From: Streptomyces pseudovenezuelae
Lineage (GTDB): Bacteria > Actinomycetota > Actinomycetes > Streptomycetales > Streptomycetaceae
Assembly (NCBI RefSeq): GCF_001513955.1
Contig: NZ_KQ948145.1
Coordinates: 958,212-1,022,211, forward strand
Length of the DNA stretch: 64,000 nucleotides
Direction: 5' to 3'
The first letter of the stretch is position 1. Every line of letters starts with the position of its first letter. The notes beneath the pieces were generated by a model that made no database searches, had not been told where the DNA came from, and saw only the letters and a list, made by a program, of their open reading frames with translations. Made by a program: the position numbers and the translations under genes. Below, in pieces: positions 43,987 to 53,136 of this stretch.

Positions 43987-45030
43987 TCAGCCCGCCCGCC
44001 CCGGCACCTCCTTCATCTCGTTCACGACCGCCCGCTGAGTGATCGCGACGGTGAAGATCACGGTGCCCTTCTTGAAGGTCTCGTTCGGCTCGACCTGCAC
44101 GGTGCGCTCACCGAGGAACGCGTACGTCTTCTTGTCGAAGATCCACTCCGTGCGCTGCCCGCTCTGCTCGTCCAGCCGTGCGACGGCGACCCCGTGGCGG
44201 CCGACGGCGTCGACCGCGTCGTCCACCGCGACCACCCCGGGGATCCCGGCGGCGGCCTTGTAGAGCGCGACGGTGAGGTCCGCGGGCGGGTAGCTCTCGA
44301 CCAGGAGATCGCCGATGGCGACGAAGGCGGCCTGGTCGCGGGGGACTTCGGGGTCCCGGACGGCGTCCGACTCCTTGTAGATCTTCCGCAGCAGGGCCTC
44401 GGGGTCGGTCGGCAGTCGGGTCAGCCGGTCGTAGGCCGAGCTGACCGGGTTCGGTCCGGCCAGGGTGATGCCGCCCTCGTCCGTGTTGCCGGGCTCGACG
44501 AGCCAGCCGTCCTTGCCGTCGGGGGACTCCCAGACCTGGCGGGAGTGCAGTTTCTGGCTCACCAGCGTGGTCTTGTCGTCGACGGTCCTCTCGTAGGTGC
44601 TGGCCACCTTCGAGGCGATGTAGAGGAACTGGTCGTCGCGCACGGTGGGTTCGGAGGTGTCGGCGGCGGCCAGGGAGATGTCGTCGAGCAGGCGGTCGGC
44701 GCCCCGGGCGTCCGCGGCGCCGATCCGGGTCGTCAGGGCGGGCCCGGTGGCCAGGGAGGTGTTCGCGTCGCCGCCGTTCAGGGCGAGGCCGCCCACGACC
44801 GCGCCGGCCAGGGCGCAGGCCAGCGCGGGCAGCAGGACCGCCCGGCGCAGGAACGGGTTGCGGCGTACGGGGGTGACAGCCGTGTTGCGGAGGTCTTCGC
44901 GGATCCGGACCATCATCTGCTCCTTGTGGAACTGGTGGCGGCCCGCCGGCAGATCCCGCTCCACGGAGGGCAGCAGACCCTGGGTCTCCGTCCACTCGGC
45001 CGGGTGCGGCTGGGAGGGGCTGGCGTTCAT
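43987..45030 (-). CDS. CU044_5270 family membrane protein
   Basis: A 347-residue protein with about 70 N-terminal cytoplasmic residues, one membrane helix (RAVLLPALACALAGAVVGGLAL) and a large extracytoplasmic domain (about 95-347). The family is found beside ECF sigma factors in Streptomyces; members may act as anti-sigma-like sensors, but this is not established. Its start overlaps the sigma-factor stop by ATGA, so the two are coupled. Confidence 0.9.
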   Translation of the reverse strand: MNASPSQPHPAEWTETQGLLPSVERDLPAGRHQFHKEQMMVRIREDLRNTAVTPVRRNPFLRRAVLLPALACALAGAVVGGLALNGGDANTSLATGPALTTRIGAADARGADRLLDDISLAAADTSEPTVRDDQFLYIASKVASTYERTVDDKTTLVSQKLHSRQVWESPDGKDGWLVEPGNTDEGGITLAGPNPVSSAYDRLTRLPTDPEALLRKIYKESDAVRDPEVPRDQAAFVAIGDLLVESYPPADLTVALYKAAAGIPGVVAVDDAVDAVGRHGVAVARLDEQSGQRTEWIFDKKTYAFLGERTVQVEPNETFKKGTVIFTVAITQRAVVNEMKEVPGRAG

Positions 45031-45674
45031 CGGTTTCCTTCCTGTGCGGACCGGATCGCATAGTCGCGATCACCCTTTGTCTGCCGGTTCGTCCGGGTGA
45101 GTTCCCGTTTTTCTCGCGCCAGTTGGGCCAGTTCGGCCTCGGCCAGCTTCCGCAGCCTGCCGCGCGCCCGGGACAGCCGGGAGCGGACGGTCCCGACCGG
45201 GATGCCGAGGGCGCGGGCGGCCTCGGCGTACTCCAGGCCCTCCCACAGACACAGCACCAGGACCTCGCGTTCGGGGCGTCTGAGCGAGCCGAGCGCGGTC
45301 AGGGTGGCGGCGATCCGGCGCCGGTCGTCCAGCCGCCCGGCGATCTCCTCCGCGTGGTCGGCGACCTCCGGGACGCCGGCCCCGGCCGCCGCGCTCGCCG
45401 CCGCCCGGTAACGCCGGTTGCCGCGTCCGTGGGAGCGGGAGACGTTCGTGGCGATGCCGAGCAGCCAGGGCCGCAGCGAACCCCCGTCGGGCTCGATCGA
45501 CTCCCGGCGCCGCCAGGCCTCCATGAAGGTCGCCGACATGACGTCCTCGGCCACGGACCAGTCGGCGGTCAGCCGGAAGGCGTGGTTGTACACCGAGCGG
45601 GCGCACGCGTCGTAGAGCTCCGCGAAGGCGTCCGGATCCCCGGCCCGTATCCGGGTTCGCATATCTGTGGTCAC
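45027..45674 (-). CDS. ECF RNA polymerase sigma factor
   Basis: About 215 residues. Region 2 reads DPDAFAELYDACARSVYNHAFRLTADWSVAEDVMSATFMEAWRRRESI, and region 4 LRRPEREVLVLCLWEGLEYAEAARALGIPVGTVRSRLSRARGRL. There is a basic C-terminal tail (KRELTRTNRQTKG). Starts at GTG 45674 or ATG 45662 are both possible; neither has a strong ribosome site. The partner at 45030 overlaps by 4 nt. A Crp-type site lies 35 nt upstream. Confidence 0.9.
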   Translation of the reverse strand: MTTDMRTRIRAGDPDAFAELYDACARSVYNHAFRLTADWSVAEDVMSATFMEAWRRRESIEPDGGSLRPWLLGIATNVSRSHGRGNRRYRAAASAAAGAGVPEVADHAEEIAGRLDDRRRIAATLTALGSLRRPEREVLVLCLWEGLEYAEAARALGIPVGTVRSRLSRARGRLRKLAEAELAQLAREKRELTRTNRQTKGDRDYAIRSAQEGNR

Positions 45675-45708
45675 GCACTCAACTGCCCGGGGGGATCCAC
45701 GAGTTCCC

Positions 45709-45722
45709 GTGACGCACGTCAC
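45709..45722. promoter_or_regulatory. Candidate Crp binding site
   Basis: GTGACGCACGTCAC is palindromic (GTGACG/CGTCAC) and fits the published S. coelicolor Crp motif GTG-N6-GNCAC exactly. It lies between the divergent sigma-factor and MHS-transporter genes. Binding is predicted, not shown. Confidence 0.55.
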
Positions 45723-45741
45723 ACTCGCCCATCACACACCT

Positions 45742-45789
45742 GTCAATGTTGTGCACTTTATTGACGGCAGTCACCAGACAGCCTAATTT
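45742..45789 (+). promoter_or_regulatory. Promoter and overlapping inverted repeat of the MHS transporter operon
   Basis: -35 TTGACG (45761-45766), 17-nt spacer, -10 TAATTT (45784-45789): a close match to the housekeeping sigma consensus. An inverted repeat GTCAAT (45742-45747) and ATTGAC (45760-45765) with a 12-nt spacer overlaps the -35, suggesting repression. The transporter ATG follows at 45824 after AAGGGAG. Confidence 0.7.
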
Positions 45790-45823
45790 CACGGTGTCCT
45801 TCCCCCGCTCAAGGGAGCCCGCG

Positions 45824-47164
45824 ATGCCCCCGTCCCCCACCGCATCAGAACGCACCCGCCAACTGCGCCGAGTGGCCCTCTCCGGCCTGCTCGGCACCGC
45901 CGTCGAGTTCTACGACTTCCTCGTCTACGGCACCGTCGCCGCGCTCGTCTTCGGCGAACTGTTCTTCCCCGGCGCCGATCCCGCCGTCGGCACGATCGCC
46001 GCGTTCGGCACCTTCGCCGCCGGATACGTGGCCCGCCCCATCGGCGGCATCCTCTTCGGGCACTTCGGCGACCGCCTCGGCCGCAAGAACATGCTGCTGC
46101 TCACCATGGGCCTGATGGGCGGCGCCAGCTTCCTCATCGGCCTGCTGCCCACCTACGACACCGTCGGCGTCTGGGCCCCGGTCCTGCTGATCACCCTGCG
46201 GGTGGTCCAGGGCATCGCCATCGGCGGTGAGTGGGGCGGCGCGACCCTGATGGTCGTCGAGCACGCGGGCGAGAAGCGCCGCGGTCTGTGGTCGAGCTTC
46301 ACGCAGATGGGAGCCCCGCTCGGCTCCCTGATCTCCGCCGCCGTGGTCGCGATGGTCTCCACCCTCCCCAAGGACCAGTTCGCGGCCTGGGGCTGGCGGG
46401 TGCCGTTCCTGCTGAGCGTGCTGCTGCTCGGCGTCGGCCTGTTCGTCCGCCTCAAGGTGGTCGAGAGCCCGCTGTTCGCCGAGGTGAAGAAGGACCGCGC
46501 CAAGTCGAGGCTCCCCATCCTCGACGTCCTGCGCCGCCCGAAGCCCGTGCTGCTGGCCTGCTGCGTGGGCATCGGCGCCTTCACCGCCCAGTCCCTGCTG
46601 ACCAGTTACCTGATCGCGTACGCCACCGGCATCGGCTATCCCCGCCCGCAGGTGCTCACCGCGCTCACCGTGTCCGCCGCCGTCGCCCTGGTCGTGCTGC
46701 CCTGCGCGTCCGCGCTCTCCGACCGGGTCGGCCGCCGCCCGGTCGTCCTCACCGGCGCGATCCTGTCCGCCGCCACCGCCTTCCCCGTCCTCGCGCTGGT
46801 CGACTCGAAGTCGTCGGGCGCCCTGATCCTGGCCGTCGTCATCGGCCACGGCATCTCCCAGTCGCTGATGTACGGCCCGCTGGGCGCCCTGTTCAGCGAG
46901 ATGTTCGGCACCAGGGTCCGCTACACCGGCGCCTCCCTCGGCTACCAGGGCGCCACCCTGGTCGGCGCCGGCTTCTCCCCGATGATCGCCGGGAGCCTGG
47001 TCGCGAGCAGCGGCAACGGCACCCCCGTCGCCCTCCTGCTGTGCGGCGGCTCGCTGATCACCGCGCTGACCGTGTGGTTCGTCCGCGAGACCAGCCGTAC
47101 CTCGCTGGCCGACCCCGCCTCCGAACTCCCCACCACCCCCCACACCGAGGAGATCACCGCATGA
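45824..47164 (+). CDS. MHS/MFS metabolite:H+ symporter
   Basis: A 446-residue transporter with about twelve helices. TAVEFYDFLVYGTVAALVF at the start and GYVARPIGGILFGHFGDRLGRKNMLLLTM after the second helix are the signature of the metabolite-H+ symporter branch, which imports organic acids, betaines or aromatic acids. AAGGGAG precedes ATG 45824. The stop overlaps the hydrolase start by ATGA. The exact substrate is unknown; the coupled secreted hydrolase suggests the acid half of an ester. Confidence 0.9.
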   Translation: MPPSPTASERTRQLRRVALSGLLGTAVEFYDFLVYGTVAALVFGELFFPGADPAVGTIAAFGTFAAGYVARPIGGILFGHFGDRLGRKNMLLLTMGLMGGASFLIGLLPTYDTVGVWAPVLLITLRVVQGIAIGGEWGGATLMVVEHAGEKRRGLWSSFTQMGAPLGSLISAAVVAMVSTLPKDQFAAWGWRVPFLLSVLLLGVGLFVRLKVVESPLFAEVKKDRAKSRLPILDVLRRPKPVLLACCVGIGAFTAQSLLTSYLIAYATGIGYPRPQVLTALTVSAAVALVVLPCASALSDRVGRRPVVLTGAILSAATAFPVLALVDSKSSGALILAVVIGHGISQSLMYGPLGALFSEMFGTRVRYTGASLGYQGATLVGAGFSPMIAGSLVASSGNGTPVALLLCGGSLITALTVWFVRETSRTSLADPASELPTTPHTEEITA

Positions 47165-48534
47165 GGCACCGCACCCGCATCGCCTGCACGGCCGCGCTCC
47201 TGCTCACCCTCACCAGCGCGCCCGCCGCCACGGCGTCGACGGCCACGGGCCCCACCCACGTGGACGGCCGGCTCCCCTCCGGCGCCACCTACATGATGGA
47301 CGTCCCGGCCGTCTGGAACGGCACCGTCCTCCTCTTCAGCCACGGCTACACCTCCGGCCCGGCCAACCCCGCCCAGGACGCACCGGACGAGGCCACCAAG
47401 TCCCTTCTCCTCCAGGGCGGTTACGCCCTCGCCGGCTCCTCCTACGCCACCACCGGCTGGGCGGTCACCGACGCGGTCCCCGACCAGCTGGCCACCCTGA
47501 AGGCCTTCACCACCCGCTTCGGCCCGGCCTCCCGCACCCTCGCCTGGGGACGGTCGTACGGCGGACTCGTCACCACCGCCATCGCCGAGCGCCATCCGGA
47601 CGAGATCGACGGCTCGCTCTCCCTGTGCGGTCTGGTCCAGGGCGGCGTCGCCAACTGGAACAACACCCTCGACCCGGCGTTCGCCCTCAAGACGCTCCTG
47701 GGCTCCGACGTCCCGCTGGTGAACCTCCCGTCCCAGGAGGCCGCCACGGACGCGGCGAACACCCTCACCGCCAAGGTCGACTCCGCCCAGTCGACGGCCG
47801 GGGGCCGGGCCCGGATCGCCCTCGCCGCCGCCCTGCACAACATCCCGGTGTGGAACGCGCCCACCCAGACCCGCCCCGCGGCGAGCGACTGGGACGCCCA
47901 GCAGGCCAACCAGTACGACGCCGTCAAGGGCCTGCTGAAGATCGCCGCCTTCAACCGGCGCCAGGAGGCCGAGACCCGTGCGGGCGGCAACATGTCCTGG
48001 AACACCGGCGTCGACTACGCGCGGCTGCTCGGCGAGTCCTCCGTCCGCAAGGAGGTCACCGCGCTGTACAAGAAGGCGGGCCTGTCCCTGACCGCCGACC
48101 TCGCCGCCCTCGACCGGGCCCCGCGCATCACCGCGGACCGGAACGCCGTGGCCTGGATGAGTCGCACCAGCAGCTTCACCGGCGAACTCGCCAAACCCCA
48201 GCTCTCGGTCCACACCATCGGCGACCCCCTGGTCCCCGTCCAGACGGAGAGCGCCCTGCGCCGCGCGGTCACCGCGGCCGGTTCCGGCCCCCTGCTCCGC
48301 CAGGCGTACGTCGACAACGCCGGCCACTGCACCTTCAGCCCCGCCGAGCAACTGGCCGCCCTCCACGCCCTGGAGGACCGCGTGACCACCGGCCACTGGC
48401 AGGGCACCGACCCGACGTCCCTCAACTCCCGCGCCACCGCGGCCGACCCGAGCACCCCCACCCGTTACGTCCGGTACCGCCCCACCCCCTACCTCCGCCC
48501 CTACGACCTTGCGCACCCCGCCGACCGCCGGTGA
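47161..48534 (+). CDS. Secreted alpha/beta hydrolase
   Basis: A 457-residue exported hydrolase. Signal peptide at about 1-26 (cut near ATA-STA). The nucleophile is Ser132 in GRSYGG, and the oxyanion region is LFSHGYTSG. The C-terminal His is probably that in NAGHCTFSPAEQ. It likely cleaves an ester or amide outside the cell. Coupling to the MHS importer (ATGA) suggests hydrolysis followed by uptake of the product; the substrate is unknown. Confidence 0.85.
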   Translation: MRHRTRIACTAALLLTLTSAPAATASTATGPTHVDGRLPSGATYMMDVPAVWNGTVLLFSHGYTSGPANPAQDAPDEATKSLLLQGGYALAGSSYATTGWAVTDAVPDQLATLKAFTTRFGPASRTLAWGRSYGGLVTTAIAERHPDEIDGSLSLCGLVQGGVANWNNTLDPAFALKTLLGSDVPLVNLPSQEAATDAANTLTAKVDSAQSTAGGRARIALAAALHNIPVWNAPTQTRPAASDWDAQQANQYDAVKGLLKIAAFNRRQEAETRAGGNMSWNTGVDYARLLGESSVRKEVTALYKKAGLSLTADLAALDRAPRITADRNAVAWMSRTSSFTGELAKPQLSVHTIGDPLVPVQTESALRRAVTAAGSGPLLRQAYVDNAGHCTFSPAEQLAALHALEDRVTTGHWQGTDPTSLNSRATAADPSTPTRYVRYRPTPYLRPYDLAHPADRR

Positions 48535-48586
48535 CCTCGTACGACCGCCTGCCGCACGGTCGGCGGGCGGCCGTACCCTTGCCCCC

Positions 48587-49435
48587 GTGGAGGACGACGA
48601 CATCCTGGACACCGCGGACGGGCCGCAGCCGCGCCCGCAGTCGCTCATGCTCACCTTCTTCGGCAACCACGTCCTGGAGGAGGGGGACCTGGGCGTCTAC
48701 TCGGGCAGCATCATCGACGTCCTGGGCCGCGTCGGCGTGGGCGAACAGGCCGTGCGCTCCACTCTCACCCGCATGGTCAACCGGGGCCTGCTCCAGCGTC
48801 AGCGCGAGGGCCGCAAGATGTTCTTCGGCCTGACCCCGCAGGCCACCCGCGTCCTGATCGACGGCCGCACCCGCATCTGGAAGCAGGGCGCCGTCAACGA
48901 CGACTGGGACGGCTCCTGGACCATGCTCGGCTTCTCCCTGCCCGACTCCTGGAAACGCCAGCGGCACGACCTGCGCTCCCGGCTGACCTGGTCCGGGTTC
49001 GGCGCCCTGTACAGCGGCCTGTGGATCGCGCCCGGCCACGTGGACGTCTCCGACGTGGTCACCGACCTCGGCCTCACCGCCCACGTCAAGATCTTCCACG
49101 CCCGGGCCGCCGAGGTGACCGACATCGAGCAGATGATCCGCGACACCTGGGACCTGGAGTCCATCGCCGCCCGCTACGCCGCCTTCGACCAGCGCTGGAG
49201 CGCCCACCTGGGCAACGGCACCGACGACGACCCGATCGGCACCCGCCTCCGCCTGGTCAGCGACTGGCTGCGCACCATCCGCACGGACCCGAGACTCCCG
49301 GCCCGCCATCTGCCCCCGGCCTGGCCGGCCCGCACCGCGCAGGAGACCTTCCACCGGGTCGCGGAACAGACCCACCCGGCGCTGAAGGCGGCCCGCACGG
49401 TCCTGGAGACGACCCCCCTGCGCCAGGATCCCTAG
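48587..49435 (+). CDS. PaaX family transcriptional regulator
   Basis: A 282-residue regulator. PaaX N-terminal winged HTH: SLMLTFFGNHVLEEGDLGVYSGSIIDVLGRVGVGEQAVRSTLTRMVNRGLLQRQREGR. The C-terminal PaaX domain reads DGSWTMLGFSLPDSWKRQRHDLRSRLTWSGFGALYSGLWIAPG. PaaX of E. coli represses phenylacetate degradation and senses phenylacetyl-CoA. The GTG at 48587 is chosen because it precedes the conserved domain directly. It may regulate the transporter/hydrolase pair just upstream, on the same strand. Confidence 0.9.
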   Translation: MEDDDILDTADGPQPRPQSLMLTFFGNHVLEEGDLGVYSGSIIDVLGRVGVGEQAVRSTLTRMVNRGLLQRQREGRKMFFGLTPQATRVLIDGRTRIWKQGAVNDDWDGSWTMLGFSLPDSWKRQRHDLRSRLTWSGFGALYSGLWIAPGHVDVSDVVTDLGLTAHVKIFHARAAEVTDIEQMIRDTWDLESIAARYAAFDQRWSAHLGNGTDDDPIGTRLRLVSDWLRTIRTDPRLPARHLPPAWPARTAQETFHRVAEQTHPALKAARTVLETTPLRQDP

Positions 49436-49553
49436 AGCGCGTCCGCACCGCGGCACCACCGCCCCCGGTTCTTGACCCTGGCCGGGCCTGCCCGAGGCCG
49501 GGCCGCCGTCCGGCGGTCACCCGCGGTTCACGTCCCCCGCAAAAGATGCGCCC

Positions 49554-50909
49554 ATGAGACGTGTCACCCCCGCCCTGGCCACCGCAGGGCTCGCCGCCCT
49601 CCTCGCGACCGCCGCGGTCCCCGCGCAGGCCGTCCCGGAGCAGCGCAGCGACCGCACCGGCTACGGCACGAAGGCTCCCTACGAGCCCGAGCAGAACCCC
49701 CGTACCTACCAGAAGGCCCCCGCCGGATTCGTCCCCGTCCTCACGGAGAACGTCTCCCGGCACGGCTCCCGCGCCGCCACCGACAGCGAGGACGGCGACC
49801 TGGTCCTCGCCCTGGTCGCCAAGGCCGAGGCGGCGGACGCCCTGACCGCGAAGGGCCGCGCGTTCGGCCCGAAGGTGCGGGCGCTCCAGGCGGCCATGAG
49901 CGGTGTCGGCTACGGCGACCTCAGCGGCCGCGGCAAGGAGGAACTCCGGGACACGGCCGGCCGCCTCGCGCAGCGGCTCCCGGGCCTCTTCGCCACGATC
50001 GCGAGGAAGAACGAGAAGATCGACGTGGTCAGCTCGGGCCAGGGCCGGGCCGTGGACAGCGCGAACGTCTACGCCGGGACCCTCGCCGAGAAGGACCCGG
50101 AGCTGAAGCCGCTCATCGGAGCCACCCGCACGGACGTCGACCTGCTCTACTTCCACAAGGCCGCCGGCGGCAAGGCGTACCGCGACTACATAGCCAACGA
50201 CCAGCGCCTCGCGAGCACCCTGAAGTCGATCACCGACCAGCCGAGGACACACAGCGCGGCCCACAGCGTCCTGAGGAAGCTCTTCCGGCCGGCCTTCCTC
50301 GCCACCCTCTCCACCGACGACCAGGTGGCCGCGGCCCAGGCCGTCTACAACCTGTACGCCATCGCCCCGGCCATGTCCCAGGAGAGCCCGGGCGGCAGGG
50401 GCTGGGGCCTGGAGAGGTTCATCTCCCGGCGGGACGCGGACTGGTTCGGCTACCTCAGCGACGCCGAGGACTTCTACGAGAAGGGCCCCGGCTTCGCGGA
50501 CAGCGACATCACCTACCGGATGGCGGAGGTCCTGCTCGACGACTTCTTCGAGAAGGCCGAGGCCAAGCGCGCCGGCACCAGCGACCTGGGCGCCGAACTC
50601 CGCTTCACGCACGCCGAGGAGATCATCCCGCTGGCCGCGCTGATGGGCCTGCCGGGCAGCACGCGGGGTGTGACGGCGTCGAAGCCGTACACGTACGCCG
50701 ACAACGCCTGGCGGGGCTCCGAGGAGGCCCCCCTCGGCGCGAACATCCAGTGGGACGTGTACCGCAAGGGCGGCACCTACCTGGTCCGCATGCTCTACAA
50801 CGAGAAGGAGACGGCCTTCAGGGCGGGCTGTGTGCCGGTCTCGAAGGGCAGCAAGTTCTACGACCTGAACGAGCTGGAGCGCTGCTTCGGCCGGACGGCG
50901 AACCGGTGA
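49554..50909 (+). CDS. Secreted branch-2 histidine phosphatase (phytase/MINPP-like)
   Basis: A 451-residue exported phosphatase. Signal peptide at about 1-26 (VPAQA cut). The phosphoacceptor motif SRHGSRA (Arg69, His70) and the proton-donor region LRFTHAEEIIPLAALMG (near 352) mark the branch-2 family with HAE in place of HD, as in MINPP-type enzymes. It probably dephosphorylates inositol polyphosphates such as phytate or other phosphomonoesters outside the cell. It stands alone; a phosphate-starvation (PhoP) box was not clearly seen. Confidence 0.87.
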   Translation: MRRVTPALATAGLAALLATAAVPAQAVPEQRSDRTGYGTKAPYEPEQNPRTYQKAPAGFVPVLTENVSRHGSRAATDSEDGDLVLALVAKAEAADALTAKGRAFGPKVRALQAAMSGVGYGDLSGRGKEELRDTAGRLAQRLPGLFATIARKNEKIDVVSSGQGRAVDSANVYAGTLAEKDPELKPLIGATRTDVDLLYFHKAAGGKAYRDYIANDQRLASTLKSITDQPRTHSAAHSVLRKLFRPAFLATLSTDDQVAAAQAVYNLYAIAPAMSQESPGGRGWGLERFISRRDADWFGYLSDAEDFYEKGPGFADSDITYRMAEVLLDDFFEKAEAKRAGTSDLGAELRFTHAEEIIPLAALMGLPGSTRGVTASKPYTYADNAWRGSEEAPLGANIQWDVYRKGGTYLVRMLYNEKETAFRAGCVPVSKGSKFYDLNELERCFGRTANR

Positions 50910-50912
50910 CGC

Positions 50913-52337
50913 TCACCCGCCGGAGGCGTCCCCGCCCACGGTGAACCCGATCACCGTGCCGCCCCCGTCCCGGGGGAACGCGAACGGCGCGCCCCCGTGC
51001 GACAGGGCCACCTCACGCACGATCGACAGCCCCAGCCCCGACCCGGGCAGTGACCGGGCGTCCGCCGCCCGGTAGAACCGGTCGAACACCCGCACAAGAT
51101 CGGCGTCGGCGATCCCCGGCCCCCGGTCCAACACCTCCACCCGCACCGGGCCCGCCAAGGTGAACCCGGACACCGAGATCTCGACCGGAGCGGTACCGTC
51201 CCGGTCGAACTTCACCGCGTTCTCGACCAGGTTCGACAGGGCCCGCTGCAGACTGCCCGGCCGCCCGTCGGTCACCGTCGACCCACTGGCGTGCACCAGG
51301 ACCTCCCGCCCGTTGCGCCGCCGGGCCAGTCCCGCGACCTCCTCCGCGAGATCGGCGAGATCCACCCGTTGCGGCGGCTCGTTGTCCGACTGTCCCGCCG
51401 CGAGGTCGACCAGCTCGTTGACCAGGTCGGTCAACTCCCGTGCCTCCTGCGTGAGATCGGCGACCAGCTCCTCGCGGGTGGCGGGCGGCAGCTCGTCGAT
51501 CCGGCGCAGCAGCGAGATGTTGGTCCGCAGCGAGGTGAGCGGTGTCCGCAGCTCGTGCCCCGCGTCCTGGACCAGCCGCCGCTGGTCCTCCTCGGACTGC
51601 GCGAGCCGGCCCAGCATCCGGTCGAAGGCCCGTCCCAGCCGCCCCACCTCGTCGTAGCCGGTGACCGGCACCTCGATCCCCAGCCGCCGGGTCCGCGCCA
51701 CGTCCTCCGCGGCGGACGTGAGGATGACCAGCCGCCTGGTGATCCGCCGGGCCAGCCACCACCCGAACAGTCCGGCGCCCACCACGACCGCCACCATGAG
51801 CAGGAACGTGCGCTGCTGCAGCGCCCGCAGCAGGTCCTCGGTGTCACTGAACTCCTGGGCGACCTGCACGGCGCCCCGCCCGCCGCCCAGCGAGACGGTG
51901 GCGATCCGGTACACGTCGCTGCCGACCGAGACCTCCCGGTGCAGGACCATCCGCCCGGCCGCACCGGCGGCCGCGACCCGGCGGTCGCCGGAGGTCACCG
52001 GCAGCCCGGGCCGCCCGGGATCGGCGACCGCCCCGGTGGGTCCCAGCACCTGCACGTCCGTACGGGCGGGCCGCACCAGGTCGTGCCCGGGCGCCGAGGA
52101 CGAGAAGTCCTCCGGCGTCATCCGCTGCTGACTGACCTCGTCCCGCAGATCCTGCACGACCTGGTCGAAGACGGTCTCCTGGTCCACCCGCACCAGCCGG
52201 GCGGCCGCGCTGTAGGACAGCACCCCGACCAGTACGGTCACCGCGGCCGTCACCGCGGCGAAGGACACCGCGAACGTGGTCCGCAGGGACAGCAGCCGGG
52301 GCCGCGGCCGGGCCCACAGCCGAGCCAGCCGCCCCAC
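50913..52337 (-). CDS. Sensor histidine kinase (MprB-like)
   Basis: A 474-residue kinase. Two membrane helices (about 22-44 and 178-196) flank an extracytoplasmic sensor of about 130 residues. HAMP follows (200-250), then the phosphoacceptor His261 in DAGHELRTPLTSLRTNISLL, and ATPase boxes (LVENAVKFDRDG; VEVLDRGPGIADADL; GSGLGLSIV). The GTG start abuts the response-regulator stop. With its partner it resembles MprAB, a cell-envelope stress system; the signal is unknown. Confidence 0.93.
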   Translation of the reverse strand: MGRLARLWARPRPRLLSLRTTFAVSFAAVTAAVTVLVGVLSYSAAARLVRVDQETVFDQVVQDLRDEVSQQRMTPEDFSSSAPGHDLVRPARTDVQVLGPTGAVADPGRPGLPVTSGDRRVAAAGAAGRMVLHREVSVGSDVYRIATVSLGGGRGAVQVAQEFSDTEDLLRALQQRTFLLMVAVVVGAGLFGWWLARRITRRLVILTSAAEDVARTRRLGIEVPVTGYDEVGRLGRAFDRMLGRLAQSEEDQRRLVQDAGHELRTPLTSLRTNISLLRRIDELPPATREELVADLTQEARELTDLVNELVDLAAGQSDNEPPQRVDLADLAEEVAGLARRRNGREVLVHASGSTVTDGRPGSLQRALSNLVENAVKFDRDGTAPVEISVSGFTLAGPVRVEVLDRGPGIADADLVRVFDRFYRAADARSLPGSGLGLSIVREVALSHGGAPFAFPRDGGGTVIGFTVGGDASGG

Positions 52338-53063
52338 TCAGTCCTCCCGGAGCACGTAACCCACGCCACGCACCGTGTGGATCAGCTGCGGCGCGCCGGG
52401 GTCGTCGAGCTTGCGGCGCAGGTAGCCGACGTAGACGGCGAGGTTCTTGGAGCCGGGCCCGAAGTCGTAGCCCCAGATGCGGTCGTAGATGGTCGAGTGG
52501 TCGAGCACGATGCCCGCGTTGCGCACGAGCAGTTCCAGCAGTTCGAACTCGGTGCGGGTCAGCTCCAGCTCGCGTGTCCCCCGCCAGGCCCGCCGCGCCT
52601 GGATGTCCATGCGCAGCCCGGCCGCCTCGATCCGCCCCTCGGGCAGCTCGGGCACGACGGCCTTGGGAGCGGCGCCGACCGGGGCCATCCCGTCGGGGCT
52701 GGTGCGCCGCAGCAGGGCCCTGAGCCGGGCGAAGACCTCCTCGACGTCGAAGGGCTTGACCACGTAGTCGTCGGCGCCCGCGTCCAGCCCGGCGATCCGG
52801 TCCTGGGTCTCCACGAGCGCCGTCAGCATCAGGATCGGCGTCCGGTCGCCCTCGGCGCGCAGCACCCGGCAGACCTGGAGTCCGTCGATCCCGGGCATCA
52901 TCACGTCGAGGACGAGCACGTCCGGCGGCGTCCTGTGGGCCTGCGCCAGCGCCTCGACCCCGTCGGCGACCGCGGTGACCTGGTAGCCCTCCAGGGTCAG
53001 GGCGCGCTCCAGGGCGTGACGGATGGCGCGGTCGTCTTCGGCGAGCAGCACATTTTGGGGCAC
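52338..53063 (-). CDS. OmpR-family response regulator (MprA-like)
   Basis: A 241-residue regulator. Receiver with phosphoacceptor Asp53 (VLVLDVMMPG), acidic pocket AEDD at 9-11 and Lys in VVKPFD. Winged-helix output domain ends LIHTVRGVGYVLRED. The GTG at 53063 starts at the first conserved strand (VPQNVLLAEDD). It precedes the kinase with no gap and is probably phosphorylated by it. Confidence 0.94.
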   Translation of the reverse strand: MPQNVLLAEDDRAIRHALERALTLEGYQVTAVADGVEALAQAHRTPPDVLVLDVMMPGIDGLQVCRVLRAEGDRTPILMLTALVETQDRIAGLDAGADDYVVKPFDVEEVFARLRALLRRTSPDGMAPVGAAPKAVVPELPEGRIEAAGLRMDIQARRAWRGTRELELTRTEFELLELLVRNAGIVLDHSTIYDRIWGYDFGPGSKNLAVYVGYLRRKLDDPGAPQLIHTVRGVGYVLRED

Positions 53064-53136
53064 ACCCTCAGTGTGCCGTGCCCACCGAGGCGTACGTGTG
53101 ATGAGCTGCTCACCGACCGCCCTTCTTACTGCCCTC

